Origin: Acanthosepion esculentum
Lineage: Eukaryota; Mollusca; Cephalopoda; Sepiida; Sepiidae
DNA length: 64,000 bases
Assembly: GCA_964036315.1 (NCBI GenBank)
Contig: OZ038485.1
Coordinates: 94,896,451-94,960,450, forward strand
Direction: 5' to 3'
Shown here: positions 35,186 to 46,554 of the stretch, in pieces
Position numbering within the stretch: the stretch's first letter is position 1
Layout of the letters: the number at the start of each line of letters is the position of its first letter
Notes under the pieces: generated by a model
What the model was told of the DNA's origin: nothing
Database searches by the model: none
The model's input: the letters and a program-made list of their open reading frames with translations, nothing else
Position numbers and translations under genes: made by a program

Positions 35186-37112
35186 AAACAAGAAACTCCA
35201 AATTGAGAAATAAACACCTGAATTAATTTTCATTTCATGGAGGCGCTGTGTACTGTAAAAAAAAAGTGTTGTAAATTGTTAAAAACGTGTTGTTAATCCA
35301 AAAGAATATGTTCTCTTGAAGCTTGTTGAGATTTGCATATAAAAATTCGCCACTCTTTTTCAGTAAATACAGCTGTACAAGTAGAACGCTAAACATTTCA
35401 CCCCATTAATTGCAATTAATTTCCAAAGTAGCCTTTTAGTTTAAGGCCTTTTCTTAGGTGTCCACCTGATAGCTCAGTACTTTCAAGTACAAAGTGTAAA
35501 AAACCAAAAGAATTGAAGACAAAGAATCAGAAGTTACAAACAAAGCCAATGGATCTCTAATTCTACAATTGACAGTGATTCTCAAAGTACTAGAGAAGAT
35601 TAATTCCACCCAAATCTGGCGTCACAGACCGCCATCTTTTTCTCCATTTTTCTGTGACTATTTTGATGAAGTTCCTTTTTCCTATTATTTCAGATGAAAG
35701 AAAACATGGACATTTTCCGACATATTTCAATAAAATTTTCATTTTACAAAGTAGTTATACTTACTGTGACAATAGTAACATAGTTACAAAAGTTTAATTA
35801 CAGTAAAAAATAAAAAGATGCGTTTATTGATTTTTTTTTCTAGGCACCAAAAAAAAATTTTTTTTAAATCTTACAGCAAACAAATGTCATGAAAAGGAAA
35901 GTATGAAAAGAATGCAGACTGTTACGGTCAAGTCATACAGTACTGATCAGCCAAAAACTTCTTTGCTTGGTAATTAATTGAGGTTCTCTGTTTTGATGGT
36001 AACTCTGTGGCCTTGTGTCAGACTATAAAGTTTAATAAATAAACTGTTAAACTAATATCAACGTTTTCCAACACCAGTTACTCACCTAGAAAATATAAAG
36101 AATTTCTTTGTTGAAATGTTGAGAATACTTCCAAACAATCCTTTAGTTTAAGTTTTTAAAAAATTGAATACAAAAATAAAAATGGCAATATGATCCATAC
36201 CCCTTGAAAATATATTTTAAACTATCTTTAGTCTTTAACCACCTTTATTTTCAAGCCCTAAGAAACTGACATTAGTTTGCAATTGAACAGAAATTCACAC
36301 TCAATTAAAAACGCAACACTCGCAAGTCTCAAAACCGGTTTGACGAGATGAGAACAAATTTTTAGAGAAAAAGTACCTGTCCTAAATACAGAGTGTGTCT
36401 GTAGTAGACACACCTTTCCTTCCTTTTTATGAAGGAAAAAATAGGTTAGATGTGAAATTAAAACAAGTGAGGTGAACGCCTTTCCGTGAAGCAAATTTGC
36501 AAGATAATCTCGGACAGCTGAATATATAGCAGCAGTAATGAGTTCGACACTCACTGGGTGGCAGCCAAACTTTTGGTCTTCTTGTGTAGAGTTCCTTTCA
36601 ATAGTCAACCAAAATTATTTCACTACAGGCAGAGAAAATATATTTTTTTACACAAGCTAGTTTCAGAGACTGTTTTTATGCACGAGTTCGATCCACACTC
36701 ACAGTATTGTGCCGTACAAGGCGAAGCTTAGGAAACAAACTAAGCTCGGATCAATAGATGTGACGACATGAATGGAGGGATTTATACTCGGTTGATTGTT
36801 GACATTTTGTGATCAATTTTTAAATAATAATAATAATAAGTTGATCTGACAAGATAAAAGTTTTTGATGACAATTTAGTTCGTATACTTTGTTCTAACGA
36901 AAAATGAAATTACATTGAAACAAAAACAAAAAAAAAAACTTGCAATTCATAGCTTTCCAAGGTCGGGATTTTTTTCCCCCGTTTTTGACAAAATAACTTT
37001 TTTTTTCATATGGTGTGCACAAAAATTTTAAATGATATCACAGAAGAACGAAAATAGTGTTTGTTACTGAAAACAACAGTTGTTTTTATTGTTTGTTTGT
37101 TTTTACAGTACA
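35186..37112. other. AT-rich stretch without a recognised gene
   Basis: The minus-strand open frame 36258-36608 shows no domain. No repeats recognised. Confidence 0.35.
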
Positions 37113-37395
37113 CTATTCACCCAATAGATGGCTCAAGCAAGGTATAGGCTTATTGAATGAGCTAGTGATGACCGGAGGAGGGGGAGGAGATAAGTGAAGA
37201 TTATGATGAGGATACGAAGGATAGATAACGATTTTGCTCTCTAGAAAAGAGATTAATGTTTGGAGGGGGGAGCATCCATGCCGGAGTCTGTTCCACAAAA
37301 ATTGATGTTGCTGCTTCAAAATTTTATCTCCAAAAATTTTGAGTATATCTGTGGATAGTCTTTTTCCGTTTAAGTTTTTTTTTTTTTTTTTCAAC
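37113..37395 (-). pseudogene. Probable LINE-W relic, C-terminal end
   Basis: The minus strand contains FLWNRLRHGCSPLQTLI and, in another frame, NINLFSREQNRYLSFVSSS, which together parallel the LINE-W end LWNRLP.GCFP.HYNLNLFK. Frameshifted; assignment is tentative. Confidence 0.4.
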
Positions 37396-39740
37396 TCTTA
37401 GCAGAAAAACATTTTACGAACATAAAAATATAAGTTTCAATCCTTTTTTTAAAGAATTTATTATTTTGATACAAGACAAGGAGATTGTCTTTCTTTGCAT
37501 ATTTTGTAAAATTGTCACTGAACATATCAAGATGTTTTAACTAAATTTTTAAAATGACACAACCATGTCAATAATGAGAATTTACAATTGAATATTTTAA
37601 ACATCAGTGATGAAAGTTGTCATTTAAGTTTTTCAATACGTTTTTGTTTTTAAAATTCAATTTTATTTAAATAAGTGCTTAGTCATTGAAAGTAATAAAG
37701 ATTAATAAAGTTTTAAAGACATGAACATATTTATTTTAAGCAGGTAACATTCAAAAAGTCTAATAAGTTTAAAACTTTTTTTTTTCACTTCAAGTAACCG
37801 TCAAATGTGTTAAGACAGGAAACTTTATTCAAACTTTGTTTATGTTAAAAAAGTAAAACAAAAAAAGTTTCAAGGAAGAAAATAACTCGGTGCGAGTAAG
37901 AAGGGGAATCAGTTAAATAAATTTTCAGGTTTAAAACTCAGGATAGGCACATGTAATTCACGGTGGAAAAATAAATGTATCTTTCTTTCCTTACTGTTAT
38001 AAACTCCTTAAAAAAAAAAACAGAAAACAAAAAAAAAAGTGGGTCATTTTTTTTTTCTTTTGAAGTTCCTGAATTGTGTACATTTCATTCCCAAAGTTGT
38101 CCGTGGGAAATAAGAAAAAAAAATGATGAAAGCTTAAGGACGAATCATTTTTCTTTTTCTTCCGTAATTGGAATAAAAATGTTCATAACTAAAAAAAAGT
38201 AAAAGCTATAAAATAAAGAAAAGATAATTATTTTTATTATTATTTAAAAATTTAAGGACGTGTGATGACTGCATACCGTTGCATCAAACAGGCATTTTTT
38301 TTTTTTCAATGATACGGAGGAAAATGAAAATTATACGAGACAGAAGGTTTAAGGTATAACACACCACTAAGAAGACAAATGTGACAATGTCGTTTTTTCC
38401 CCTGCGTGGAGGTACCCAGCCCGCGACTCAAGGTCACATGGTGGGTCATCTAGCTAGAAATTGCCCGGCTCCCTTGTTTATTGCAACATGCATCAGGTCG
38501 TGCTCCTTCCGTTATCTCGGTGCAGTGGGAAAATGCTGTTTGGATCACTAAGCCTTAATTATTTTTGGCTTCTAGCCCCGAAACATTACCTTTTTAGTTT
38601 AAAATAGATGAACCAATGTGGACGTAGCTATTTTGTTAAAAATGTTTGTTTATAAAGCTAAGGAAGGAATAATCCAGAAACCACGATTAGAAACGAATGC
38701 AAAAGTAGGATTTTATGACGGACACTAGAAAAAAAATGAATCAAGAGAAATTATTTACAATGCAATCATCTGAACTATACTTTGTTTCGTGCATTGTAAA
38801 TTAATTTTCAAGAAGTGCAATTTTTCAAATGCAAGATTTAAGGAAAAAATAATAACCAAGACTTAAAAAGAAACAAAAAAAAAACAATTCAAATGAGTCG
38901 GGAAAAATACAAACTAAACTACAGAATCATTTTTCGTCTAACAAAATTAAAAATACCGATATTTTTTTTTCTTCTAATTCAATGGAAATAAAGTTAAAAA
39001 CATATTTTTTTATTATTGAAAAGAAAATATTCATATAAACGCTTTTTGATCATATGTTTATTTCTTAAATAAACTGAATATTAAAAAAGTTAGTTTGTTA
39101 ACTTAATTAACTCACCTATCGCATCAAAGCCAATACCGGAGTCATATTAATTCGATTTTTAATTTTTACTAACCATTGAAAAATGAAAAAGTATACACAA
39201 ATTTTTAACAATTACTTTTTTTTTTTCTATTGTTATAAAAATAAAATAAAAAGATGAACCAACCAACAGTTAAAAACAAATTGTTGTTGTTGTTTTTTTT
39301 TGGTGTGGGGGGTCACTGATTTCAAATAAAATTTTAAAATATTTGAATTTAAAAACCAATATAGTTTAAATTGAAATTCACTAAAATAACAATTTGAACA
39401 CCTGATGCTCTTTTATGTTTGAATTTATTGAAAAAAAATATAATAAACAATCTTGAAGCATTTTTAATAAACTATAAATGAAAAGATTTAAAACAATATT
39501 TTTAATTATAAGAAAAAATGAGAAATGAATAAGACAAGCCCTGACTCGATGTAAACAAAGAAAAGACTCCAGAAGTATGCAAAAATAAAATTGTAAATAC
39601 AAGAAAGACAATCTTCTCTCCTCTCTGACTACAAGGAAACGTACACAACATGTTTTTATCGAATGAAAAGAGAAGCGAGTACTTTCGGTATCGACCGAAG
39701 AATTTAAGAGAAAAATAAGTGAAAGGTTTGTCAAATATTG
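37396..39740. other. AT-rich stretch, possibly ZDHHC intron 1, with a GC-rich patch
   Basis: Almost all is AT-rich and unrecognised. 38390-38560 stands out for G+C (GTGGAGGTACCCAGCCCGCG, AAATTGCCCGGCTCCC) and may be regulatory. The last bases 39741-39747 are the splice donor of the ZDHHC exon. Confidence 0.4.
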
Positions 39741-39747
39741 TACTTAC

Positions 39748-39866
39748 GTGTCGGACATAACAGGTATAACCAGATGCCGGACTACAGCGTAGTCTGCGTA
39801 CACCAAAGCCCCGTACGTAATCAGTAAACACACAATACCGCACGGGTCTGACCTAAACACAGCCAT
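39748..39866 (-). CDS. First coding exon of a DHHC-type palmitoyltransferase (ZDHHC3/7, Dnz1/GODZ type)
   Basis: The ATG at 39866-39864 opens 39 codons plus two bases: MAVFRSDPCGIVCLLITYGA then LVYADYAVVRHLVIPVMSD. It is followed by GTAAGT, a near-consensus donor (39747-39742), so the exon is phase 2. The DPCGIVC...YADY..V pattern and hydrophobic stretch match the N-terminal cytosolic start and first membrane segment of the Drosophila Dnz1 / vertebrate ZDHHC3-ZDHHC7 group. These are multi-pass Golgi enzymes that transfer palmitate to protein cysteines through a DHHC motif encoded in later exons. The start has A at -3 and G at +4. The DHHC exon itself was not found in 1-39747, so the next exon is far away, unrecognised or outside. 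The gene assignment rests on this one exon and on remembered family sequences. Confidence 0.72.
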
Positions 39867-40200
39867 CTTGGCTTCCTCATCCTTGTCAGCAGTCAACTGC
39901 TATCTGTAACCTGATTGGTCGAAAATATTTCAAGGGGTGATTTTCAAAATTTTTGTTATAAAATATCGATTGAACTGAAAGATGAATTAAAAAGAAAATT
40001 TTCAGTAACTTTTTTGCTATGACAGAAAATCGACAATTGAAAAAAAGGTCTTTATAAACCGGTACTGGGATGATTATAAGGGTATTTTTCAAGTAAACTG
40101 CCAACAGGTTCCAGTGGCCCGTTGCCAAGGGCGTGGTTATCAGTTACTAAGCAAAGATTGATTGACAGCCACCCACACCTTTCGTTCCATACACCTTTAA
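39867..40200 (-). promoter_or_regulatory. Candidate 5' UTR and promoter of the ZDHHC gene
   Basis: Upstream of the ATG on the minus strand are GACCAATCAGGT (a CCAAT box at 39909-39920) and a locally GC-richer block at 40085-40190 containing AAGGGCGTGGTTATC and the decamer TGATTGACAG (PBX/MEIS-like, on the plus strand). No clear TATA box lies in a convincing position. The transcription start cannot be placed. Confidence 0.4.
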
Positions 40201-40499
40201 AAGAAAAGCAAATTATGAATTTTTTTTTTACACGAAAAAAATCTACAACAGTTTATTTTGGTACCGAGTAAATGTGACATTTTGTTTACAGCTTGATATT
40301 AACATGGTTGGTTCAATTTCAATGAAATGATGAGTTATAATAAAAATTTGTTTGTTACATTTTTATTTTTGGTTAAATTTTGTTTTCTGTCCATATTGAA
40401 AATGTTCAAGGAAGTACAGAAGTTTGAATAACTGGGAAGTCTAAGAGATGACATAAAATATGACATCTAAATCAGATGGCCTGTTGGAATAGCAAAAGA
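40201..40499. other. Unassigned AT-rich stretch
   Basis: No gene or repeat recognised. Confidence 0.35.
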
Positions 40500-41460
40500 T
40501 GCGTTATACTTTGGTATGGCACCAAGCCCATTCAGAAATATGTAAACTGTCAGCTGTATGCAACTTGCTTTCTTAGATCAAAGGTTAAAAAAATTCTGAG
40601 TGAGTGAAGCCTGAGGGTCTTGGCAAAGATCATCCTTCTTTGAACATTGTGGACTGGCGATGCAGAATCACAAAGAACTTTACCAAATAACTGATTTGGT
40701 TTGATTTGGTTTGTTTTACAGCATATCAACCTCAATGGCCGACAAAAATTTTATTGCTGGTAATATTTTTTTTTTAAAATGTATTACTGGTAATATTTTT
40801 TTCCTTCATAAACCTATTTCTGGTAATATTTTTCTTCAAAAATGTATTGCTGGTAATATTTATTTTTTCAAAAATGTATTGCTGATAATAATGATTTGTT
40901 GGTAATAATTTTTTACAAAGTATTTCTGGTATTAAAACCTATTTTTATACTTTCATAGTGTTTTGACCCCAGTTTGGGGGTTAACTATTTACCCATAGCT
41001 GGGACCCTAACAGGTGCTACCACCCCGGGTCAGGGTGGAACTTGGAACACCAGCAATTAAGAGGTGGTTCCACGCTCCTCAAAACTTCCTGATTCTGTTG
41101 GACGTAGTTTATTGTCTTACCCAGGACGCGGATGTAGTTTATCGTCATACACAGGATGGACCAAATAACTGAAACCAAATCACTTGAAGAGTTTCAACAG
41201 CAGCAACAATTAAAGTGGATAGCACATGTAACTTGAAGAGAAAATAATGACGTAATCAAGATGTTAACATTTCACATTACTTAATGGTTACAAAGGAAAC
41301 CTCCATCAATACTGAAATGATCGATAACAGCTACTGGACTTGAAAAACCTACTTTCCTAAAAAATTGTTTTAAGACAAAAATTTTATAAACTACAATCGA
41401 AAGCAGTATGGCAACTCAGTGAATGTTTCCTTGTAGGGGAACAGTTAATACTACTATTAT
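40500..41460 (+). pseudogene. LINE-A relic split by a SINE-E insertion
   Basis: Left part (40500-40694) matches the LINE-A tail seen at 2560: CAAGCCCATTCAGAAATATG, GAGTGAAGCCTGAGGGTCTT. Right part (41160-41460) continues it: ETKSLEEFQQQ, QLKWIAHVT and, near the end, LKKPTFLKNCF-like sequence. Removing 465 bp plus one 13-bp duplicate joins the two halves in one frame as ELYQITETKSLEE. Otherwise degenerate. Confidence 0.7.
40695..41159 (-). mobile_element. SINE-E copy with internal minisatellite and 13-bp target-site duplication
   Basis: Flanked by ACCAAATAACTGA at 40682-40694 and again at 41160-41172. In its own (minus) orientation it starts CCATCCTGTGTATGACGATA, continues through GAAGTTTTGAGGAGCGTGGA, CCACCCTGACCCGGGGTGGT, AGCTATGGGTAAATAGTTAA, then about six units of TATTACCAGCAATACATTTT at roughly 28-33 bp spacing, and ends GGTTGATATGCTGTAAAACA + AACC repeats. 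The T-rich plus-strand left edge is therefore the 3' tail. It encodes nothing and lacks a clear Pol III box. Confidence 0.85.
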
Positions 41461-41763
41461 CATTACCATTCAAAAGCTAAAGAAAGTATTAAGAAACAGG
41501 AAAATGTAATTAGAAACGAGCAAAAGGGTGCTAAACTGCTATGTAATATGTAATATCAGTCCTCCTATATAGCAGTGAATTTCCTCAAAGATGAAGAGAA
41601 TATTTGAGGCAACGGAGATGTGGTTCTATAGAAGGATGCTGAGCATACCATGGACAGAAAAATGGAAGCAACAAGAACACTTATACAGAGAATCACAAAA
41701 ATAAACAGTTGAAAATTGTTAAAACAGATGTAATAAATGAGTAACTTACATAATGAAGTTGTG

Positions 41764-42607
41764 TACAGTGTGCCAAAGGTAAATTGTTGCCATTTCATAT
41801 TTTTAATTTTGCGCATGCATGTTGTTTGTTTTTGATTTTGTCAATTTTGTACGGTAGGGTCAGTTGGGCATCGTCTGAAGAAAAGAGCACCATGACGCAA
41901 TTCACTCTGTCAGAAATTTGGAAACAGCATGCTGTACTGCTTGGCATTCATGCTAGAAGCTCCAATATGAACATTTCAGAGTGTTTGGGTGTCAATCTGA
42001 GGACATTGCAGAAGATTTAGAAAGAGTTGGATGAGTCTAATGGTGATTATGAAGGTGTTTGAAGTGATCACTAACGATGGAGGCAGTATGCCTCCATTTA
42101 TCTTCCCACAGGACTTCAGACTCAACACTGAGGCCTACATCAAGTGCCTTGAGGAAGTAGTGCTGCCCTGGGTCAAGAGGGTAGCTGCTGGAAGAGCCAA
42201 TGTCTGGCAACAGGACTCTGCACTATGCCACACAAGCAAGAGAACTCGGGTAAGGCTGTCAGACAATTTCTGCGACCACATAACCCCTTGCATCTGGCCA
42301 CCTAACTCCCTTATACTGCAACCCTCTTGATTATTATGTGTGGAACACAGCTGAGCAAGAGACCAACAAATCTACTTGTAACATCAAAGATGAACTGAAG
42401 GCAAGAATTATGGCAGGAATCACCAACTTAAACAAGGAGTTGCAGGAGATTCCGAAGTCCTCTGGAGGCAGTGGTTGAATAAATTTACTCTTTGATATTT
42501 CAAAATATTTCTATGTAACTTAGGTAAATATAACTGTTAAAATGAGATGTCAGTATTACTTTTATTTTTACGTAATTTAGACGACAATTTATCCATCGCA
42601 CCCGGTA
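41764..42607 (+). mobile_element. maT-like (DD37D) mariner element, internally deleted
   Basis: Left end 41764-41791 TACAGTGTGCCAAAGGTAAA + TTGTTGCC; the reverse complement of the right end (to 42607) is TACCGGGTGCGATGGATAAA + TTGTCGTC. TA dinucleotides sit at both edges. At ~845 bp it is shorter than a full element. Confidence 0.75.
41892..42478 (+). pseudogene. DD37D transposase, deleted and frameshifted
   Basis: N-terminal part: MTQFTLSEIWKQHAVLLGIH, NISECLGVNLRTLQKI, a stop, then KELDESNGDYEG. The sequence then jumps to the catalytic domain: VFEVITNDGGSMPPFIFPQD, LRLNTEAYIKCLEEVVLPW-like sequence, VWQQDSALCHTSKRT (second aspartate), and after a frameshift near 42315 NPLDYYVWNTAEQETNKSTC (third aspartate) to GGSG and a stop at 42478. 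Spacing between the last two aspartates is 37 residues in related proteins as I recall them. The first aspartate region is within the deletion, so the protein is dead. Confidence 0.75.
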
Positions 42608-42989
42608 TATGATTGGTAGAGAAGGGAGTTGGAGAAACTAGTAAAAAGACAAACATTGCCAAGAGCTACAAAGGACAGGAAATTGTTGATAGCCACAAAC
42701 GCCCACATGAAAAAACATGGCACATAGAAGATTAAAAATGTTAATTTGATTGCATTATTAAAGGAACAAAACCATTTTTTTGTAAAATTCTCTGCATAGG
42801 CATTTTATTGAAGATGGGTAAGGTCTGTTCTCTTCTGTCTTTGCAGTCAACATTTCACCTCCTTATATAGCAAAGAGGTGGATCAAATTTAATCCTGAAT
42901 TTGATTGGCTGATTTATTTGTTTTCTATGGATTATCAACACTTTGTAGGTTATTTAAAGCTAGAAAATATGTTTATATTGTAAGAACTT

Positions 42990-43175
42990 TTGGATGGAGA
43001 TAAAAATGGCTCAGTGATACCAGTTTTACTAATTAACCTATAGCTGGGAGGAGAGGAGGTGGAATCATACCTTTTGTGCCTAAGTGAATTTAATGAAATC
43101 AATGGGAATTGGAACTCAGCCCTCTGATTAACAATTCCGTGCCATTGTCCATTGCATCACCCGCACATCCAAGCT
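42990..43175 (-). repeat. SINE-C copy
   Basis: Plus-strand blocks TTAACCTATAGCTGGGAGGA, GGTGGAATCATACC, GGAATTGGAACTCAGCCCTC and the head remnant CATTGTCCATTGCATCACCC match SINE-C in reverse. Confidence 0.65.
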
Positions 43176-43439
43176 TTCAGTATCTGGTGTTCCCATAATT
43201 CTGAATTTAAAATGTCAATTATTTATTAAATCTCAAAGAAAACCAAGGTTTCCCTCATCAGTGTCAAATATAGACACAATTCAATTCAATATACATTTTT
43301 AAATCATTAAAAACAACACAAAACATGGAACCATATTATTATTTAGAATCTTATATGATTAAATTACTATTTATTGTAGCTTTATCAGTAAGAAAACATC
43401 TTAAATCATTAGAGTTAATAGAGAAAGAAAAATACCAAT

Positions 43440-43870
43440 TCATATAAAAATGATGTTTAAACTGTGAGCTGTATGCAATCACTTTCTATGATCAATGGTT
43501 AAAATCTCTTTGAGTGAGTGAAGCCTGTGGATCTTTGCGAAAAACTTTGAACATTATGGACAGAATCCCAAACAAAGATCTGTACCAAATAATAGAAACC
43601 ATATCACTTAACAGTAACAGTCAAAATGGATAGCACATGTTAATCAAAGAGAAAATAATGACATAATCAAGATGTTGACATTTCTTACTATTTCAAATAA
43701 AAGCTTAAGAAGGAAATCCCCATCAGTGATGGCAAGAGTGATAACAGCTACTGGACTTGAGGAACCTATTTTCTTGAACAATTGTTTTAAGGGAAAGCTT
43801 TTATAAATTTCAACAGAACTGCCTCCTCAGTTAATGAATTCTGATTGTTTCCTTATAAGAAAACTGCTAA
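43440..43870 (+). pseudogene. LINE-A relic
   Basis: Same tail as at 2560 and 40500: TGTATGCAATCACTTTCTAT, GAGTGAAGCCTGTGGATCTT, ATCTGTACCAAATAATAGAA, CAAAATGGATAGCACATG and GGACTTGAGGAACCTA. Broken in all frames. Confidence 0.7.
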
Positions 43871-43903
43871 TATTAACATTACCACTTTAACAAACGTAAT
43901 GCA

Positions 43904-44560
43904 AGGTTTTGAAGTTCTGCAGAGTTTAAGATTTGAAGAACTCAACTGAAATTCCACAGAGTTTGTAATTTGAAGAACTCAGTTTTTGGCCTGAATTAGA
44001 ATTTTGGCCCAAATCGGGTCTTTTAGCCAGAAATGATACTTATAGCCCGATTCAGAGTTAAAGTGAGGTTTTGAAGTTCCATGGAGTGAATTGAGGAATT
44101 CAAAATTATTTCTTCAAAATTATCATTGCTATTTTCTAAGCTGGATCAGAGGTCCCTTTAGTTTTGGGTCAGAGGATCAATTAGCTCTTTGCAGAAAGCT
44201 TTGAGGAAATCAATTATATTACTTCAAAATGACAAGGAATCAGAGTGAAAAGTTTCGTGACGTGAGGTTTTGAAGTTCCGCGGAGTTCGTGATTTGAAGA
44301 ATTGAATTGTAGTTCCTCGGACTTTGTGATTTAAAGAACTCAATTTTCGACTTGAATTGGAATTTCGGCCCAAATCGGATTTGGGCCGGAATTGGACTTG
44401 CAGCCCGAATCAGAATTAAAGCGAGGTTTTGAAGTTCCATGGAGTGAATTGAGGAATTCAACGTTATTTCTTCAAAATTATCATTGCTGTTTTCTAAGAT
44501 GGACCAGAGGTCACTTTAGTTTTGGGCCAGAAACCCAATTAGTACTCCACAAAAGCAAAC
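43904..44560. repeat. Tandem duplication of a ~360-bp unit
   Basis: AGGTTTTGAAGTTC occurs at 43904, 44066, 44265 and 44424: outer spacing 361 and 358 bp, so two units each with an internal half-repeat. Shared blocks include TTTGTGATTTGAAGAACTCA-like sequence, AATTTCGGCCCAAATCGG, GTTCCATGGAGTGAATTGAG and CAAAATTATCATTGCT. No coding potential or known family seen. Confidence 0.8.
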
Positions 44561-44679
44561 TTAAAAGTCCACACAAAACACAGCTTTTAAGCTAGTTATT
44601 AATAAGGTAGGATATCGCTATTGAGTGGATAGAAGCTTAAAGTAAAATTTAATTAACTTGCAATTTATGGAGAAAGATA

Positions 44680-45115
44680 AAATGAGCCGAGAATGTGAAT
44701 TCCATATTGGAGATACTAAAATCAAATAAGTACAACAATTTTAATGCAACAGAAATTTTGTTCTACAGAACAATTCTGAGGATACCATGGACTGAATGAA
44801 GTTTTAGAGTAAATGGAAACAAAAAGGAAACTTATACTTAACATCAGGAAAAGGCAGTTGAAATTTCTAGGGCACATGAGGAAAGAGTGCTTAAAAAATC
44901 TGATACTCACAGGACAGATTGAAGGCAAGAGGGACATAGGAAAACAACACATAACCTACTTAGTGAGCTTGAGTAAATGGATGGTGGAATAAGGTTTAGG
45001 AGAAATAACAAAAAGATAAAATTTATTAAGAGCTACAAAGGATAAGAAATTGTGGAGCGCCATGATCTCCAACGTCCTGAAGGGACATGGCACAAAGAAG
45101 TTATATAAGCTATTG
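44680..45115 (+). pseudogene. LINE-B relic, C-terminal part
   Basis: ECEFHIGDTKIK starts it, then a jump (internal deletion) to a region with LNIRKRQLKFLGHMRKECL, NLILTGQIEGKRDIGKQH, TYLVSLSKWMVE and WSAMISNVLKGHGTKK. Stops interrupt. Counterpart of 63170-63805. Confidence 0.75.
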
Positions 45116-46039
45116 TTAATTTTACACCTTTCACTTTAAAATAGAATTGAGCATTTTCAGTTAAATATTCACATGTATTTCTGTGTTTAATACTATATCT
45201 GAGTGTTATGTATCAATAAAAAGACAATGTATCAAGTAGCCAGTCCAAGGAAATGTCCAAGTTAATTAGTAAGAGGAGTCTTTAAGGAATGTCTTCTTTT
45301 AAGAAGTGTCTAGTCTTACTATCATAGAAAAACTGTGTTCATAAAAAGAAACCAAACTAAACAAAATCAGTTTTTGTAAAAATCATCCCAACTAATTTGC
45401 ACTTTATGTGCCTTCTTATTTTCTTTTACTTTTTTTGCGAACCAGTTGAATATTTTCACAAGGTCAAACTTTCAAGTCTACCATTCATCGTTGTTTTGAA
45501 TATTGCTGCTACATCTGTAAGGGATTCTCTCACATCATAGCAGCAGAAATTAGCCTTGTGTTCACAGAAAATAAAAGCATACTTGACAGGAAATAAAACA
45601 TACAAAAATAACAGGAAAAGCATGGTAAATTGTATTAATTTCATACAATTTATTTATATTTTTCTTGTGTGTATTGGTGTATGTATATTTTAGGTTACAG
45701 TTATTTTATGGTACATGTGATAAAAGGGAGAATTTACTCCATATTCTTACAAACTTTATCACTGAGAGAATTTGGATATATGTTGCCCATACCAAGGTTC
45801 ATGGTGAACAGATTGAACTTAATGTCTTTTGGCGGGATGTCTGTATTTTCATCAGGAACAGTTTTTGTTGCATGCTGTGAGTATTTTTATTATCTCTATT
45901 TTTTATTTATTTTAAACAAAGTTTAAATATTATTGTTTTATTTTATTTTATTTATAATTTTCATTATTATTATTATTTTATTTTTATTTATTTATAATAA
46001 TAATGTCCCTACACATCTGATCTGGTGTTCCTGCTATAT
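45116..46039. other. Unassigned AT-rich stretch
   Basis: No gene recognised; overlapping plus-strand open frames at 45665-45926 show no domain. Confidence 0.35.
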
Positions 46040-46530
46040 ATTTAGGGATTCTTGATAAAATTCAAAAAAGAATCTGCAATGTTACTGGCATCTTGACTTC
46101 TGTCATTTTCCCACCACCATAATATACGTTACTTGTGTCTTTTCTATTACTATTTTCAGAGTAATTGTTCTGATGAACAATAGTACCTCTATAGTACCTA
46201 GACTTTATGTTTTTAAGTGCAGTACTAAATTAGTGGCAAGGTTTCATCATTTCACAGTTGAAATGACTAAATGGAATTGTAAGTTTTATGCTAACAGTTT
46301 CTTTTATCACACATCTCGCTTGTGGAACTCTTCTGGCTTCTTGCTTTCCAGTCAACTTTGTTCTAAAAAAATTGAAATGCAATATCAATAATTATCTTCT
46401 TTCTTCTTAATTCCTGTTCTTTTATTGTTCTCTTTCCTTAATAGGATTTTTTTCTCATATTCTCTAACACTCAGTAATCCCTTGCATCTTAGTGGTTTTA
46501 TTGCCTTGCTTGGTGTGAGATGATTAAAAA
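46040..46530 (+). pseudogene. Old LINE copy related to LINE-K
   Basis: LDKIQKRICNVTGI parallels KIQRRICNVIGPDL; then KCSTKLVARFHHFTVEMTKW, NCKFYANSFFYHTSRLWNSS and the 3' end CTTGCTTGGTGTGAGATGAT. Confidence 0.7.
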
Positions 46531-46554
46531 AATTGTATTCTTAGTATAAAGAAG

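Larger units (their letters stand above)
41470..42735 (+). pseudogene. LINE-B relic split by a mariner-type element
   Basis: Left part 41470-41763: KRVLNCYVI, then EATEMWFYRRMLSIPWTEK. Right part 42608-42735: the C-terminal sequence corresponding to LRATKD.KLW.AMIANVLKGHGT. The LINE is itself missing an internal segment. The split at 41764/42607 is the mariner insertion. Confidence 0.65.

Noticed and set aside
36258..36608. 116-codon minus-strand frame
   Set aside because: No domain, no splice or start support, and composition like its surroundings.
39502..39843. Longer minus-strand frame overlapping the ZDHHC exon
   Set aside because: It is another frame, starts at a GTG, reads through the splice donor into AT-rich intron and has no family match.
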